DNA from: Anaerolineaceae bacterium
GTDB taxonomy: Bacteria; Chloroflexota; Anaerolineae; Anaerolineales; Villigracilaceae
NCBI GenBank assembly: GCA_009885445.1
Contig: VFKQ01000088.1
Span: 1 to 20,540, forward strand
Direction: 5' to 3'
Length of the DNA stretch: 20,540 nucleotides
Shown: positions 12,856 through 20,248 of the stretch, piece after piece
How the letters are laid out: every line of letters begins with the position of its first letter
How positions within the stretch are numbered: position 1 is the first letter of the stretch
Notes under the pieces: generated by a model
Seen by the model: the letters and a program-made list of their open reading frames with translations, nothing else
Told to the model about the DNA's origin: nothing
Databases searched by the model: none
Made by a program: the position numbers and the translations under genes

Positions 12856-14955
12856 ATGCGCAAATGGATTTTCTGGTTATTGTTTCTGGGGTTTATCTGG
12901 CTAATACTGTCAAATTTTTCTGAAATCAAAACACTGGCGACCACCCTCGCCAGTGGCGAATTGCGCTGGGTGATCGCGGCGGGCGCAGTGATGGTCGTCT
13001 ACTACCTCGTTTATGCAGTTTCTTTTCAAGTGGCTTACGATGCTGTGGGAATAAAAAGAAACCTGCGTGAATTACTCCCAGTCATCTTTGGCATGTTGTT
13101 TGTCAACCTCGTCACGCCTACGGGCGGGTCGGCGGGCGTGGTGCTCTTCGTCGACGACGCCGCGCGGCGCGGCCATTCCGCCGCGCGCACAATGTCTGGC
13201 ACAATTTTGCAACTGCTCGCAGACTTCGGTTCCCTTTCACTGCTCATGATCGCCAGCCTCATCTATATGTCTCGCCTCGGCAGTTTGTCCGCGTATCAAG
13301 TAGTGGGCGCAGGCATCCAGCTTACGTTGGCTCTGATTCTCAGCGCTTCGCTGATGTTGGGCTTATGGTGGCCGGCGCTTTTATTGCGTTTACTGCGCGG
13401 GATACAAAGCCTCGCAGATGGATTCGCGCGCCTAATGCGCAAGCCCAATTTTCTGGCGCAGGGCTGGGCCGAACAAAACGCAGAAGAACTGACCGACGCA
13501 TCACGCTCCATCGCGAGTCACCCCGCGCATCTCGTGCGCGTTTTCCTGTCCATGCTGGTCGCAGACCTGTTGGCGATGGTTGCGTTGTATTTGCTTTTTG
13601 TGGCTTTTCACACGCCGGTGTCGCTCGGCGCGGTGGCGGTGGGTTACGTCGTCGGAATTTTGTTTTGGATGATTCCGCTTACGCCGCAAGGAGTCGGAAT
13701 TGTCGAAAGCGCCATGACCCTCACATTCATTTCGTTCGGCATCGATGGAATCACAGCCACAGCAGTCACCCTTGCATTTCGCGGACTCATCTTCTGGCTA
13801 CCGATGCTGTTGGGATTCATCCTCCTGCGCAAAGTAAAAACCTTCGAAGACGTGACGCGTCGATCCGCGCCCGGGCCGGGTGAGGCCACCGAGGAGCAGC
13901 GTCAGCGGGCACGCGGAATCGTCCACGCGCACGGACGCACTTCGCAGGCGCATCTCGCGTTGCTGGACGACAAAATTTATTTTTTCACTGACGGCGGTTC
14001 GCTCGTGCCGTACACAGTTTGCGGTCGTACCGCCGTCACTTTGGGCGACCCGATTGGGCCGCGGGAAGATGCGCAGTCCGCCATCGAGGGCTTCCTCGAT
14101 TTTTGTCGCAAAAATAATTGGCAGGTCGTATTCTGCATGGTCGAGTCCGATTTTCTTGACTCTTATAAAAAGGCAGGTTACACCAGCATGTGCCTGGGCC
14201 AGGAGGGCATCGTCGATCTGGATTCATTTACCTTAAATGGAAATGCGCACAAGACCCTGCGCAAACGCTTCAACCGCCTGACCCATGAAGGTTACCGTGT
14301 TGTCGTCTGCGAGCCGCCCATCAGCGAGGCCATGTTACATGAACTGCGCAAAATCAGTGACGAGTGGCTGGCAAAGAACGGCGGTGTCGAAAAACGTTTC
14401 TTTCTGGCCCGCTTCGATGAAGACTATGTGCGCGGGGAACACGTGGCCCTGGTGTACACTCCCTCAGGCGAGATCAGCGCCTTTGCGAATCTCGCGCCAG
14501 AATATCAAAGTCATGGGTTGAGCATTGACCTGATGCGTCACAGACAAAAATTTGAATCGGGAACCATGGACTTTCTGTTTGTATCACTTTTGTTTTGGGG
14601 GCGTGAACATGGCTACAAATCTTTCAACCTCGGGTTGAGTCCGCTGTTTGGAATCGGCACGCAAGCGCACCCTTCGTTGATGGAGCGTATCCTGCACTTC
14701 ATCTACGAACACGGCACTTTTTATAATTTCAAAGGTTTGAATGGCTTCAAGGTTAAGTTCCGTCCATCCTGGAGGCCGCTGTACATGGTCTTCCCGGGAT
14801 ATGCCAGCCTGCCGACGGCCGGGCTGGCCGTGGCGAAAGCCAACGCCGCGGAGGGCGAGACCTTGTGGAGCTACTTTAAGAGTCCCGTCAGGGCTAACCC
14901 GCTTGAAGGGCCGAACGAAGCGCCTCCGTCGGCGCTCGAAGCCCTCGAGGATTGA
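12856..14955 (+). CDS. mprF: MprF-like bifunctional lysylphosphatidylglycerol flippase/synthase
   Basis: The 699-residue protein has two parts. Residues 1-325 form a polytopic membrane domain of the UPF0104/LPG-synthase TM type, with NLVTPTGGSAGVVLFVDDAA (84-103) and GVGIVESAMTLTFISFG matching its conserved loops. Residues about 343-670 form a cytoplasmic DUF2156 (GNAT-fold) transferase with TLGDPIGP, RKRFNRLTHEGY, SIDLMRH, GYKSFNLGLSPLFG and FKVKFRPSWRPLYMVFPG. MprF enzymes move an aminoacyl group from aminoacyl-tRNA to phosphatidylglycerol and flip the product, lowering negative surface charge. The protein is shorter than Staphylococcus MprF (about 840 residues, 14 helices) because the membrane domain has fewer helices. 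The amino acid used cannot be predicted. AAGGA lies shortly before the ATG, and a kinase remnant sits directly upstream. Confidence 0.87.
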   Translation: MRKWIFWLLFLGFIWLILSNFSEIKTLATTLASGELRWVIAAGAVMVVYYLVYAVSFQVAYDAVGIKRNLRELLPVIFGMLFVNLVTPTGGSAGVVLFVDDAARRGHSAARTMSGTILQLLADFGSLSLLMIASLIYMSRLGSLSAYQVVGAGIQLTLALILSASLMLGLWWPALLLRLLRGIQSLADGFARLMRKPNFLAQGWAEQNAEELTDASRSIASHPAHLVRVFLSMLVADLLAMVALYLLFVAFHTPVSLGAVAVGYVVGILFWMIPLTPQGVGIVESAMTLTFISFGIDGITATAVTLAFRGLIFWLPMLLGFILLRKVKTFEDVTRRSAPGPGEATEEQRQRARGIVHAHGRTSQAHLALLDDKIYFFTDGGSLVPYTVCGRTAVTLGDPIGPREDAQSAIEGFLDFCRKNNWQVVFCMVESDFLDSYKKAGYTSMCLGQEGIVDLDSFTLNGNAHKTLRKRFNRLTHEGYRVVVCEPPISEAMLHELRKISDEWLAKNGGVEKRFFLARFDEDYVRGEHVALVYTPSGEISAFANLAPEYQSHGLSIDLMRHRQKFESGTMDFLFVSLLFWGREHGYKSFNLGLSPLFGIGTQAHPSLMERILHFIYEHGTFYNFKGLNGFKVKFRPSWRPLYMVFPGYASLPTAGLAVAKANAAEGETLWSYFKSPVRANPLEGPNEAPPSALEALED

Positions 14956-15249
14956 CTCCAAAAGAAAATCAACGAATCAATTGCCAACCACTTTGGAAAA
15001 TAACCCTTCAACAAACCAGAGTGTGAGTATAATGAGATAAATCTGTTGCATTGAGATTGCCGCAATTGAGTTAGATACTCACCTTAAGCAAAATGATCCG
15101 ACTTCGCAAGCGTAACGCGACATTTATGTCGCTCGTGAACAAGAAGCGTTTGAACGGCGAGACTATGTGCTAGAAGCCCCGATTTATTTTAGGAAAAAGT
15201 TTTTTGGGCTTTCACGAAAGCCTTCACCATCTTGAAAGGAAAACTAAAC
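14956..15249 (+). promoter_or_regulatory. Leader region of the first Ser/Thr kinase
   Basis: This is a 294-base gap. A perfect TATAAT at 15028-15033 is the best -10 candidate, although no convincing -35 accompanies it. A REP-like unit lies at 15102-15131: CTTCGCAAG, then the stem GCGACAT-TT-ATGTCGC. AAGGA at 15236-15240 is the ribosome binding site and favours the ATG at 15250 over an in-frame TTG at 15232. Confidence 0.45.
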
Positions 15250-16932
15250 ATGGCAGACATTATCGGACAATCCCTCGGACGTTATCACATTCTTGAGCAA
15301 CTCGGCGAGGGCGGCATGGCCACCGTGTATAAAGCATACGACACGCGCCTGGAGCGTAACGTGGCGATCAAGATCATTCGCCGCGGCGCGTTTCCGCCGG
15401 ACCAGCTGGACCACATGCTCAAACGTTTCGAGCGCGAAGCCAAGTCGCTGGCGAAACTCTCGAACCCCAACATCGTTAAGGTGCTGGACTTTGGCGACCA
15501 TGAGGGGGCCCCGTATCTTGTCATGGAATATTTGCCGGGTTTTACACTTCGACAACAAATGGGCAAACCGATGCTGTGGCAGGACTCGGTGCGCATGTTG
15601 CTTCCCATCGCGGAGGCGCTGGAATACGCGCACGAGCACAACATCATCCATCGCGATATCAAGCCGGCCAATATTCTATTAACCGAAAAGGGCCAGCCGA
15701 TGCTCAGCGATTTTGGCATCGCCAAGATTCTGGAAAGCAATGACGTCGCCACTCTCACCGGCACCGGCGTGGGTGTGGGCACACCCGAATACATGGCCCC
15801 TGAACAATGGACGGGACAAAGCACTGCGCAATCTGACATTTATTCGTTGGGCGTCGTATTTTATGAAATGATCAGCGGACGCAAGCCATACATGGCTGAG
15901 ACCCCGGTCGCCATTCTACTTAAGCAGGCCAACGAGCCGTTGCCGCGGCTAAATCAATTTGTCTCCGATTTACCAGACGCCGTGGAAAATATCTTATTAA
16001 AGGCGCTGGCGAAGAATCCCGAGGATCGTTATGAAAATATGGCTGGCTTTGTCCAGGCTTTGCACGGACTGCATGTGAGCGGAGCGTCCAGCGCAGCGTC
16101 CACCCTACAAACGAGCCCTGATGGGCCAACACTTATCCCGACACTTATCCCGACAAGTATCACTGAAGCGCCGCAAGAAAATGCGACAGTCGACGTTTCA
16201 GGCAGCACCGCGCCTCCGATTCCAGCCCCGATTCCGGCCTCAATTCCGCGCAACGAAAAGCAGGCCGCAAAGCCATCTGGAAAATTAATTGGTTATGGAA
16301 TTGCTGGTCTCGCAGTGATTCTGCTCATAGCATGTCTTGGGATAATCCTGGTGAACAAACCGGCCAAACCTGTAGTTGTGGCTCCCAGCCATGCTCCAAC
16401 CAACACTTCTCTCCCAGATTCCACTGCAATCCCTTCTGTGGTGTTTACCGCTGTTGTTCCCACGAACACGACTGCTCCAACAATTGCCCCTTCTGCACCC
16501 ATCACGCCCATCCCCTTTGTACTATCACAATGGAGGGGAGCATTTCGCTATTTTGGGTCACTAAACCCGGTTAACTTCATCGTTGAAGAAATAAATGGTT
16601 CATCATTTACGGGCGCCATGTACTGGCAATTTACACAATGCAGAGTGACCGAGAGAGTAGAAGGAGATATCATTTACGATATCACCACCGCCACTGAACA
16701 AAATCGGTGGGCGCTTCACCCGGATTTTATAAGCGGTGACAAAAGCGGCATCTGGCTTCGCTGGACGCAAAACGAAAGCATAGGCGGCACCAAATGTTAT
16801 CTTACTATTTCGGGCGACTGGTGGTATGGTCACATTAATAGCGAGGGACATCTGGTCGGGATACATTTTACCAACGCCACGAACACCGAGCCTGATACTG
16901 GCGCCACTTTCGATTTCACTTTGGTGCAGTAG
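15250..16932 (+). CDS. Membrane Ser/Thr protein kinase (PknB-type) with extracellular domain 1
   Basis: Numbered from the ATG at 15250, the 560-residue protein has a complete kinase domain (about 10-275). It shows the glycine-rich loop GEGGMATVY (19-27), Lys41 in VAIK, HRDIKPAN (134-141), DFG (154-156) and TPEYMAPEQ. The activation loop TLTGTGVGVGT has several Thr for autophosphorylation. A Pro/Thr-rich linker, one membrane helix (about 346-369), a second Thr/Pro linker and an extracellular domain of about 135 residues follow. That domain begins SQWRGAFRYF and holds two Cys that could form a disulfide; it has no PASTA repeat and I do not recognise it. Likely targets include the FHA proteins, with the PP2C enzyme at 6396 as its opponent. 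The first 21 residues recur in the remnant at 12755. A terminator follows at 16981. Confidence 0.93.
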   Translation: MADIIGQSLGRYHILEQLGEGGMATVYKAYDTRLERNVAIKIIRRGAFPPDQLDHMLKRFEREAKSLAKLSNPNIVKVLDFGDHEGAPYLVMEYLPGFTLRQQMGKPMLWQDSVRMLLPIAEALEYAHEHNIIHRDIKPANILLTEKGQPMLSDFGIAKILESNDVATLTGTGVGVGTPEYMAPEQWTGQSTAQSDIYSLGVVFYEMISGRKPYMAETPVAILLKQANEPLPRLNQFVSDLPDAVENILLKALAKNPEDRYENMAGFVQALHGLHVSGASSAASTLQTSPDGPTLIPTLIPTSITEAPQENATVDVSGSTAPPIPAPIPASIPRNEKQAAKPSGKLIGYGIAGLAVILLIACLGIILVNKPAKPVVVAPSHAPTNTSLPDSTAIPSVVFTAVVPTNTTAPTIAPSAPITPIPFVLSQWRGAFRYFGSLNPVNFIVEEINGSSFTGAMYWQFTQCRVTERVEGDIIYDITTATEQNRWALHPDFISGDKSGIWLRWTQNESIGGTKCYLTISGDWWYGHINSEGHLVGIHFTNATNTEPDTGATFDFTLVQ

Positions 16933-16980
16933 TCAATTGAAACAATTCTTATCGAATATGTAATGCCGTGCTTAAGGTGT

Positions 16981-17022
16981 AAAAAAAACAGCCAGACCGT
17001 TAAACGGCCTGGCTGTTTTTTT
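16981..17022. terminator. Bidirectional intrinsic terminator between convergent kinases
   Basis: The core is CAGCCAG-A-CCGTT-A-AACGG-C-CTGGCTG: two perfect stem segments of 7 and 5 bp separated by one A/C mismatch. It is flanked by eight A on the left and seven T on the right. It serves the kinase ending at 16932 and the opposing kinase ending at 17036. Confidence 0.93.
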
Positions 17023-17035
17023 GTCAGTCACCTGA

Positions 17036-18571
17036 TCAAGGCAAATCCACGCAGTTTCCCGTATTGAGCTGGACAGTGTGATTGGGGTTTGCCACCAGCG
17101 CGCACAACTGTGTTGCGCTCGATGGACGGTTCGCGATGCCGTATTGCGTGAACGGTGGGTTTCCATAACTGCCCCAAGTCAGCTTCCACGGCCCGCCTCC
17201 GGGGGAGCCTGCCTGCTCTGGCGTCACGGTGTTAAAAAAGATGTGCACGTGCAGGCCATCGGTAAAATTATGAACCTCATAATCCACGATGTAGAGATTG
17301 CCCTCGACTCTGATGGCCAGGATGACAACATAGGGGCCTGAAGGGGTCGGCGTCAGAGGGATTGCCGTTTCGGTGGGAACTTCCGTCGCGGGGATTTCGG
17401 TCGCGGCCAGGGCGGACTGCGCGGTTGGGGTGAAGGCAGCCGCTTCGGGCGCGGTCGGAATCGCGCTGGGGGCGGGCGAGGCGCCGAAGAGCGTATTCGC
17501 CACGAAAAGCCCTGCGCCAACCACGCAAATTAATCCAATCACTGCCGCCGCCGCGATAATCGGCAGGCTAATTCCAGTTTTGGGTTTTGAAGGGGAAGAA
17601 GAATGACTCGAAGTTGGAGCTTGCCTCTTTACAACAAATGTCTCGTCGCCGGGTTTCTCAACCGTTGTTGCGTCTGCCCGATTAATCATCGGCCCATCTT
17701 CCAGCACGGTTGCATTCGATAAAGCCGGATTAGCCGATAGCAAGTTTCTTAATGCGCCGGCCATTTGCGCGGCAGTCTGATAACGGTTGTTTGGATCTTT
17801 GGAAAGCGCTTTGTTGATCACAGCCACCAGGCCATCTGGCACATCGGGATTAAGCGCTTTCGGGTTTGGCACCGGATCGTGTACATGCATCATCATCAGC
17901 GTCATGGCAGAATCGGCTTCAAAGGGCGGGCGGCCGCTGACCATCTCAAACAAAGTCACGCCGAGGGAGTAAATATCTGTACGGCGATCCACTTGCTCGC
18001 CCTTAATTTGCTCGGGCGACATGTACATGGCGGTCCCCACGACCGCTCCGGTGGAAGTGTGCCGCTGGCCGCCGACAATCTTGGCGATGCCGAAGTCCAT
18101 CAGAATGACCTGGCCGGTGGTGGTAAGCATCAAGTTGGCTGGTTTGATGTCGCGATGAATCATGCCGCGCTGATGGGCATAATCTACCGCATCACAGATA
18201 CCCGCCATGTATTCGATCGCGTTCGTAGACGAAAGTTTTCGGCCACTGGCATTGAGTCTCTTAAGGTGATCCTGGATTGTCTCGCCAGGCACGAACTCGA
18301 GCACCATGTAATACAGATCGTCATCGCGATTGAAATCAAAGACCTGAATGATGCCGTGATGACGCAATTGCGCAACTGCGGCGGCTTCCTCTTCAAATCG
18401 TTGGAGAAAATCGGGGTTATTGGATAAATGAGAGTGGATGACCTTAATCGCCACAACCCGCTTCAAGTTGGGATCAGTGGCCTTGTAAACTGCGGACATG
18501 CCGCCTTGCCCCAGCGGCTCCTCAATGACATATCTGTTACTGATGGTTTTTCCGATTAAGCTGTTAGCCAT
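17036..18571 (-). CDS. Membrane Ser/Thr protein kinase (PknB-type) with extracellular domain 2
   Basis: I start at the ATG at 18571 because GGGAG lies 7-8 bases upstream; an in-frame TTG at 18595 has no such site. The 511-residue protein has a full kinase domain (about 12-275): GQGGMSAVY (21-29), Lys43 in AIK, HRDIKPAN (139-146), DFG (159-161) and MYMSPEQ. The linker contains SNATVLEDG and RADATTVEKPGDETFVV, Thr-rich motifs with acidic residues at +3 that could serve as FHA docking sites. One membrane helix (about 335-358), a Thr/Pro-rich spacer and an extracellular domain of about 100 residues with two Cys follow. That domain (YVVILAIRVEGNLYIVDYEV onward) is not a PASTA repeat. The gene converges on the other kinase but is less similar to it than the remnant at 12755 is. 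Confidence 0.93.
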   Translation of the reverse strand: MANSLIGKTISNRYVIEEPLGQGGMSAVYKATDPNLKRVVAIKVIHSHLSNNPDFLQRFEEEAAAVAQLRHHGIIQVFDFNRDDDLYYMVLEFVPGETIQDHLKRLNASGRKLSSTNAIEYMAGICDAVDYAHQRGMIHRDIKPANLMLTTTGQVILMDFGIAKIVGGQRHTSTGAVVGTAMYMSPEQIKGEQVDRRTDIYSLGVTLFEMVSGRPPFEADSAMTLMMMHVHDPVPNPKALNPDVPDGLVAVINKALSKDPNNRYQTAAQMAGALRNLLSANPALSNATVLEDGPMINRADATTVEKPGDETFVVKRQAPTSSHSSSPSKPKTGISLPIIAAAAVIGLICVVGAGLFVANTLFGASPAPSAIPTAPEAAAFTPTAQSALAATEIPATEVPTETAIPLTPTPSGPYVVILAIRVEGNLYIVDYEVHNFTDGLHVHIFFNTVTPEQAGSPGGGPWKLTWGSYGNPPFTQYGIANRPSSATQLCALVANPNHTVQLNTGNCVDLP

Positions 18572-18632
18572 GTTTCTGCTCCCATAGATAAACAAAATTA
18601 ATTTGGCGGGGTTCTATTGTTACTGCTCAATA

Positions 18633-18646
18633 ATGATGCGCATCAT
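18633..18646. promoter_or_regulatory. 14-bp perfect palindrome upstream of kinase 2
   Basis: ATGATGCGCATCAT is fully self-complementary and lies about 62 bases before the kinase start at 18571. On the minus strand it overlaps a TATGAT (18642-18647) that could be the -10 of the kinase gene, so it is placed like an operator. The -35 region is poor. Confidence 0.4.
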
Positions 18647-18685
18647 ATCACAATCCAGCCGAGAAGATTAGATGCGCCCGATTGG

Positions 18686-18813
18686 GTGTGCACGCAAAGG
18701 TTGCCACCCGATTCAGACTTCGGAAATCTTTAAGAGGGATCTCCGTTTTAGGCGCATCCAGGGAGATTTCCGAAGTCTTTACGCCGAGTCTCTGACATGG
18801 TTTGCGTGCACAC
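18686..18813 (-). mobile_element. MITE-like element, copy 2 (128 bp, inverted relative to copy 1)
   Basis: It has perfect 13-bp terminal inverted repeats GTGTGCACGCAAA / TTTGCGTGCACAC and the same internal 15-bp arms (18715-18729 and 18764-18778) as the copy at 7627-7755. Aligned in reverse, the copies differ at only about eight positions, including one single-base length change. Flanking 8-mers (CCGATTGG and AACCGGCG) do not match, so the target duplication is lost, or this copy arose by rearrangement. The sulfur-relay promoter begins ten bases beyond its right end. Confidence 0.85.
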
Positions 18814-18822
18814 AACCGGCGG

Positions 18823-18850
18823 TTGCGAATTGGATTAACGAGTGTATAAT
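18823..18850 (+). promoter_or_regulatory. Promoter of the tusA-dsrE-STAS operon
   Basis: TTGCGA (18823-18828) and a perfect TATAAT (18845-18850) are separated by 16 bases, a good sigma-70-type match. Transcription would begin near 18857, so the hairpin at 18867-18906 would form in the leader RNA. Confidence 0.6.
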
Positions 18851-18866
18851 TACTGTGTTCGATTGG

Positions 18867-18906
18867 GTTGACCATACTTTCCTCGCGCGGGGAAGGTATG
18901 GTCAAC
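18867..18906 (+). promoter_or_regulatory. Long hairpin in the tusA leader
   Basis: The arms GTTGACCATACTTTCC (18867-18882) and GGAAGGTATGGTCAAC (18891-18906) pair over 16 bp with a single T-G wobble around an 8-base loop TCGCGCGG. No T-run follows, so it is not a standard terminator. It lies within the predicted 5' leader, 45 bases before the tusA ATG, and may be an RNA stabiliser, a protein-binding site or a DNA operator. Confidence 0.7.
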
Positions 18907-18951
18907 TCAACATCAAATCGGTATGATACTTGAGTTCATAAGGAGAGACCC

Positions 18952-19191
18952 ATGACAGACGTATTTAAGGAAGACCAAGTACTGGATTGCTCTGGAATGC
19001 TCTGCCCGATGCCTGTGGTGAAGACATCCAAAGCCATGAAGGAGCTTCAATCTGGGCAAATCCTGAAGATGATTTCCACCGATCCTGGGGCGCCGCCTGA
19101 TATGGAAGCTTGGAGCCGCCAAACAGGAAACGCGTTGCTCCGTTCCCTGACGGACGACGGGAAATTTATCTTCTTCCTGCAGAAGAAATAG
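18952..19191 (+). CDS. tusA: TusA-family sulfur carrier protein
   Basis: This 79-residue cytoplasmic protein matches the usual TusA length (about 75-80). It has the signature VLDCSGMLCPMPVVKTSKAM, in which Cys18 of the CPMP motif is the persulfide-carrying residue; an extra Cys lies at 13. The later IISTDPGA-like segment (KMISTDPGAPPDMEAWSRQT) and the C-terminal strand FIFFLQKK are also typical. TusA proteins pass sulfane sulfur between enzymes, for example in tRNA thiolation, molybdenum cofactor synthesis or sulfur oxidation. With two DsrE-like genes downstream and no thiolation genes in view, a DsrE-TusA sulfur-trafficking role is more likely than tRNA modification. AAGGAG lies shortly before the ATG. 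It is the first gene of its operon. Confidence 0.93.
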   Translation: MTDVFKEDQVLDCSGMLCPMPVVKTSKAMKELQSGQILKMISTDPGAPPDMEAWSRQTGNALLRSLTDDGKFIFFLQKK

Positions 19192-19286
19192 TTATTCATG
19201 GCTGGTTTGAAAACGAGCGGATAAGATTCATCCCCATTCGCCGACAGTATTTTTAACCTACTTATTTAAAGAAATGGAGTCATCTT

Positions 19287-19811
19287 ATGTCTAAATCCGA
19301 CCCGAATGCACCAAAGAGACTTGCTCTTGTTGCAAGCAAGGGAACGCTTGATTGGGCGTATCCCCCGTTCATTCTTGGAAGCGCCGCCGCGGCAATGGGC
19401 TGGGAAGTGGGAATCTTCTTTACCTTCTACGGTTTAACGCTTCTCAAACCTCAACTTACAGCCGCAGTCTCGCCATTGGGAAACCCCGCCATGCCGATGA
19501 AAATGCCCTTCGGTCCCGAAGGATTCCAAAACATCAACTGGGCAATGCCTAATTTACTTATGGCAAACGTCCCTGGCTTTGAAAGCGTGGCCACCAGCCT
19601 GATGAAGCAGACTTTTCATAACAAAGGCGTTGCCACTGTTGAAGAACTGCGCGAAGCCTGCGTTGATATGGATGTGCGCCTGATTGGCTGTCAAATGACG
19701 ATGGATGTCTTTGGCTTCAAGCGCGAAGACTTCATTAAAGAAGCTGAGATCGGCGGCGCGGCAATGTTCCTTGAATATGCCGCCGACGCAGAAGTCAATT
19801 TATTTGTGTAA
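19287..19811 (+). CDS. DsrE2-like (DsrE/F/DrsH family) protein
   Basis: This 174-residue protein begins after a basic N-terminus with the strand RLALVASKGTLDWAYPPFIL, then AAAMGWEVGIFFTFYGLTLL, the standard DsrE-fold opening. The segment VRLIGCQMTMDVFGFKRED holds Cys135, at the position of the reactive cysteine in DsrE2-type proteins; a further Cys is at 125. It ends in a helix and the strand AEVNLFV. DsrE2 proteins often occur beside tusA and are thought to bind or move sulfane sulfur. Hydrophobic segments suggest possible membrane association, but no clear transmembrane helix is forced. GGAG precedes the ATG. It lies 95 bases behind tusA and probably belongs to the same operon. Confidence 0.88.
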   Translation: MSKSDPNAPKRLALVASKGTLDWAYPPFILGSAAAAMGWEVGIFFTFYGLTLLKPQLTAAVSPLGNPAMPMKMPFGPEGFQNINWAMPNLLMANVPGFESVATSLMKQTFHNKGVATVEELREACVDMDVRLIGCQMTMDVFGFKREDFIKEAEIGGAAMFLEYAADAEVNLFV

Positions 19812-19825
19812 ATGTCACTCATTTG

Positions 19826-19857
19826 AAAGGGCGGTGGTTTTAAAATCCGCCGCCTTT
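19826..19857 (+). terminator. Weak hairpin between the dsrE-like and STAS genes
   Basis: AAAGGGCGGTGG and CCGCCGCCTTT can pair with one bulged base around a TTTTAAAA-rich loop. Only a short T-containing stretch follows, so it is at best a partial terminator or an mRNA end-stabilising stem. Confidence 0.35.
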
Positions 19858-19888
19858 ACTTTAATTAACGCTGTATATGGAGACATTT

Positions 19889-20236
19889 GTGGACAATCTT
19901 TCCCTAAAAACAGAGATGAACCGAAATGTGGCAGTTGTAACAATAACTGGCCGAATTGATTCGGCAACATCGCCCGTCTTGGACGAAGCGTTAAAAAAAT
20001 CCGTGAGCGCAAACAGTAAAATTGTTCTTGATCTACAAGGCGTGGACTATATGTCCTCTGCAGGCATTCGCGCATTAATAACCGCCGCGCTAGCCGCGCA
20101 AAAATCTGGCGGTGCGCTCAAACTGGCGTCCGTTCCTGAATCTATAAACTCAATCCTGTATACCGTTGGCTTGAATCAGAAAGTTGACTCTTATCCAAGC
20201 GTTGAGGAAGCAGTGGCAAGTTTTCTAATTACCTAG
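19889..20236 (+). CDS. STAS-domain protein (anti-sigma factor antagonist-like)
   Basis: This is a single STAS domain of about 115 residues, as in SpoIIAA/RsbV. It has the strand VAVVTITGRIDSATSPVLDE, then KIVLDLQGVDYMSSAGIRAL, in which the Ser of MSSAG (residue 56 or 57) is at the usual phosphorylation site, and a C-terminal EEAVASF helix. I prefer the GTG at 19889 because GGAG lies six bases before it. The ATG at 19877 lacks a ribosome binding site and would overlap that GGAG. Known relatives act in partner-switching with an anti-sigma kinase and a PP2C phosphatase. No anti-sigma factor is visible here, and the PP2C gene at 6396 is of the Stp type. Its place between two DsrE-like genes suggests control of, or a scaffold for, the sulfur relay. 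Confidence 0.88.
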   Translation: MDNLSLKTEMNRNVAVVTITGRIDSATSPVLDEALKKSVSANSKIVLDLQGVDYMSSAGIRALITAALAAQKSGGALKLASVPESINSILYTVGLNQKVDSYPSVEEAVASFLIT

Positions 20237-20248
20237 GAGAGGGCAGTT

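Noticed and set aside
15232..15249. TTG start at 15232 for the first kinase
   Set aside because: The ribosome binding site AAGGA lies inside this extension and fits the ATG at 15250. The remnant at 12755 also begins at the equivalent ATG.
18572..18595. TTG start at 18595 for the second kinase
   Set aside because: GGGAG lies within the extension and fits the ATG at 18571, and kinase family N-termini match the shorter form.
18672..18926. 84-85 residue frames on both strands over MITE copy 2
   Set aside because: They come from the inverted repeats of the element and have no start signals or family match.
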